Assembly: GCA_019509985.1 (NCBI GenBank)
Contig: JAEKLF010000053.1
Location: forward strand, 1 to 64,000
DNA from: Burkholderiales bacterium
GTDB taxonomy: Bacteria; Pseudomonadota; Gammaproteobacteria; Burkholderiales; Burkholderiaceae_C
DNA length: 64,000 nt
Direction of reading: 5' to 3'
The notes beneath the pieces are model-generated. The model ran no database searches and was not told the origin of the DNA. It was given only the letters and a program-made list of their open reading frames with translations. The translations under genes and the position numbers were made by a program. Of the stretch, positions 62,470-64,000 are shown one piece after another; positions within the stretch are counted from its first letter, which is position 1; every line of letters starts with the position of its first letter.

Positions 62470-63923
62470 TGAACAACGCGTCCACCTTGTCCGCGCCCCC
62501 CGCGCCACCCGCCCCGCTCACGGCCGGCCAGGTGCTGGACGGCTTCCGGCTGGAAGAGCGGCTGCACCAGGGCGGCATGGCCAACCTGTGGCGCGTGAGC
62601 CGGATCGAAGGCGTGGACGACGGCATCGAGCTGCTGATGAAGGTGCCGCGCATCAAGGGCGGCGAGGACCCGGCCACCATCGTCGGCTTCGAGGTCGAGC
62701 AGATGCTGATGCCGCAGCTCAGCGGCCCGCATGTACCGCGCTTCGTCGCCCGCGGCGACTGGACGCGCCAGGCCTACATCGTCATGGAGCGCATTCCCGG
62801 CGAGACGCTGCGTCCGCGCCTGGACGACGCGCCGCTGCCCCCCGAAGAGGTGGCCGACATCGGCGCCCGCGTGGCCACGGCGCTGGCGGCCCTGCATCGC
62901 CAGAACGTCGTTCACCTGGACGTGAAGCCGAGCAACATCCTGTTCCGTCCTGATGGCACGGCCGTGCTGGTGGACTTCGGCCTGAGCCGCCACGAGCTGC
63001 TGCCCGACCTGCTCGAAGAGGAGTTCACGCTGCCCATGGGCACGGGGCCCTACATGAGCCCGGAACAGGTGCAGTTCGTCCGCAACGACCCGCGCAGCGA
63101 TCTGTTCGCGCTGGGCGTCATGCTCTACCACCTGGCCACCGGCGAGCGGCCCTTCGGCCAGCCGGACTCGGTGCGCGGCCTGCGCCGACGCCTGTTCGTC
63201 GAGCCCGTGCCGCCTCGCGCCATCCGCCCCGAGCTGCCGGGCTGGCTGCAGGAGGTCATCCTGCACTGCCTGGAGGTCAGACCCGAGCGCCGCTACCAGA
63301 GCGCCGCGCAACTGGCGCTGGACCTGCGCGAGCCGGCCGGCGTCGTGCTGACGGCGCGGGCCGAGAAGCTGCAGGTCAGCGGCACGATGCGCCGGCTCAA
63401 GCGCTGGTTCTTCGCGCTCGGCTCGGAGCCCGAACCCGCCGCACCGGCCGGCCAGCAGCTCGCGCGCAGCCCCATCGTGATGGCGGCGGTGGACGTCGAC
63501 AACGCGACGCCCGAACTGCTCGCCCAGCTCTGCGAGACGGTGCGCCGCATCGTCCAGACCGAGACCGGCGCGCGGCTGGCCTGCGTGTCCGTCATGAAGG
63601 TCAACCGCATCGGCATCGACGAGCTGACCGACCAGCACGGCCAGAGCCTGCACGTGAAGCAGCTCATCGCGCTCAAGCACTGGGCGCGGCCCATCAGCAA
63701 GGCGCTGAACCTGGAGGACGGACGGCTGACCTTCCATGTGCTGGAGGCGCCCGACGCGGCCGGCGCCATCATCGACTTCGCCCACCGCAATGGCGTGGAC
63801 CACATCGTCATGGGCGCACGCGGGGCGTCGGCGCTGCGGCGTTATCTGGGCAGCGTATCGGGCCAGGTGGTGGCGGAGTCGGACTGCACGGTCACGGTCG
63901 TGCGCGAGCCGGCCGGCGGCTGA
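62469..63923 (+). CDS. Ser/Thr protein kinase-universal stress protein fusion
   Basis: 484 residues. The N-terminal eukaryote-like kinase has a Gly-rich loop (ERLHQGGMANLW), K58 in LLMKVPR, the catalytic loop VVHLDVKPSN with D151, and VDFGLSRH with D169, all intact; the loop is the non-RD type. From about residue 335 a universal-stress domain follows and ends with DHIVMGARGASALRRYLGSVSG, an ATP-binding-type G-x2-G loop one residue shorter than the usual spacing. The combination is a known bifunctional family. The ATG overlaps the phosphoesterase stop. Targets are unknown. Confidence 0.92.
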   Translation: MNNASTLSAPPAPPAPLTAGQVLDGFRLEERLHQGGMANLWRVSRIEGVDDGIELLMKVPRIKGGEDPATIVGFEVEQMLMPQLSGPHVPRFVARGDWTRQAYIVMERIPGETLRPRLDDAPLPPEEVADIGARVATALAALHRQNVVHLDVKPSNILFRPDGTAVLVDFGLSRHELLPDLLEEEFTLPMGTGPYMSPEQVQFVRNDPRSDLFALGVMLYHLATGERPFGQPDSVRGLRRRLFVEPVPPRAIRPELPGWLQEVILHCLEVRPERRYQSAAQLALDLREPAGVVLTARAEKLQVSGTMRRLKRWFFALGSEPEPAAPAGQQLARSPIVMAAVDVDNATPELLAQLCETVRRIVQTETGARLACVSVMKVNRIGIDELTDQHGQSLHVKQLIALKHWARPISKALNLEDGRLTFHVLEAPDAAGAIIDFAHRNGVDHIVMGARGASALRRYLGSVSGQVVAESDCTVTVVREPAGG

Positions 63924-63938
63924 ACCACAGCGGGCGCC

Positions 63939-64000
63939 TCAGGCAAATGCCGTGCCTACGGCCTCGAAACAAGCCTTCACTTCTGCCCCCTTGAACGGCC
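63939..64000 (-). CDS. C-terminal fragment of an unidentified protein
   Basis: On the minus strand a frame is open from the window edge to TGA at 63939-63941. It encodes PFKGAEVKACFEAVGTAFA at the end. Codon third positions look like the neighbouring genes, but 20 residues are too few to name a family or prove coding. It would be convergent with the kinase fusion. Confidence 0.4.
   Translation of the reverse strand, partial: PFKGAEVKACFEAVGTAFA

Overview
This is a high-GC window with dense coding and short spacers; no gene-free stretch exceeds about 300 bases. It looks like the chromosome of a betaproteobacterium of the order Burkholderiales, most like the Roseateles/Rubrivivax/Leptothrix group. 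The basis is gene order and family content: rpsT divergent from murJ; DUF3579 divergent from argD-argF; rpsP-rimM-trmD-rplS; a DUF47-pit pair; a CobD/CbiB-like protein beside cobC-cobS-cobT; and PEP-CTERM proteins with the TPR protein PrsT. I saw no tRNA, rRNA, insertion sequence, prophage or CRISPR array.

Layout. 1-3.7 kb: the tail of a type II NADH dehydrogenase, 3-hydroxybutyrate dehydrogenase, a secreted cupin, a patatin and a YeeE-type membrane protein. 3.6-11.2 kb: an M3 peptidase, a coiled-coil exported protein, YaeQ, a small GNAT protein, argG, a minimal exported ATP-dependent DNA ligase, murB and yajQ. 11.2-15.9 kb: a retropepsin-like protease, PrsT and a PEP-CTERM protein with a near-consensus sigma-54 promoter. 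16-20.7 kb: an acyl-CoA dehydrogenase pair, a DUF3617 protein, an RsuA-type pseudouridine synthase and ribF. 20.8-31.9 kb: ileS and lspA, separated by an opposing gene, then a hybrid-free histidine kinase, a quinone oxidoreductase, an EamA transporter, an RluA-type synthase, a short-chain dehydrogenase and an S9 peptidase lipoprotein. 31.9-35.4 kb: late cobalamin synthesis genes on the minus strand. 35.4-38.4 kb: a CoA-type Nudix hydrolase and the rpsP-rimM-trmD-rplS operon. 38.6-41.6 kb: a GNAT protein, a TM2-like protein, pit with DUF47, and a DUF486 protein. 41.6-48.5 kb: a tight minus-strand operon murJ-sirB1-AI-2E-hda-HAD-pcnB-folK. 48.6-52.8 kb: rpsT, a hydrolase, DUF3579, argD and argF. 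52.8-59 kb: a damaged PEP-CTERM gene, a PCu(A)C-like protein without the usual copper ligands, a large secreted PHP-domain protein, a membrane-anchored parvulin-like protein, a HupE/UreJ permease and a 2OG-Fe(II) oxygenase. 59.2-64 kb: a membrane/spermidine-synthase fusion, a metallophosphoesterase and a Ser/Thr kinase fused to a universal stress domain.

The most unusual features are four. First, an intergenic repeat of about 115-135 bp occurs four times and is built from hairpins; its last hairpin changes sequence between copies but stays paired. Second, the 53.5-59 kb secreted PHP/parvulin/HupE/oxygenase block has no evident described function. Third, a PEP-CTERM gene keeps its ribosome site and first six codons but has lost its signal peptide and reading frame. 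Fourth, there are regulatory candidates: a sigma-54 promoter, a Pho-box-like repeat before DUF47-pit, and a terminator-like hairpin inside rimM.
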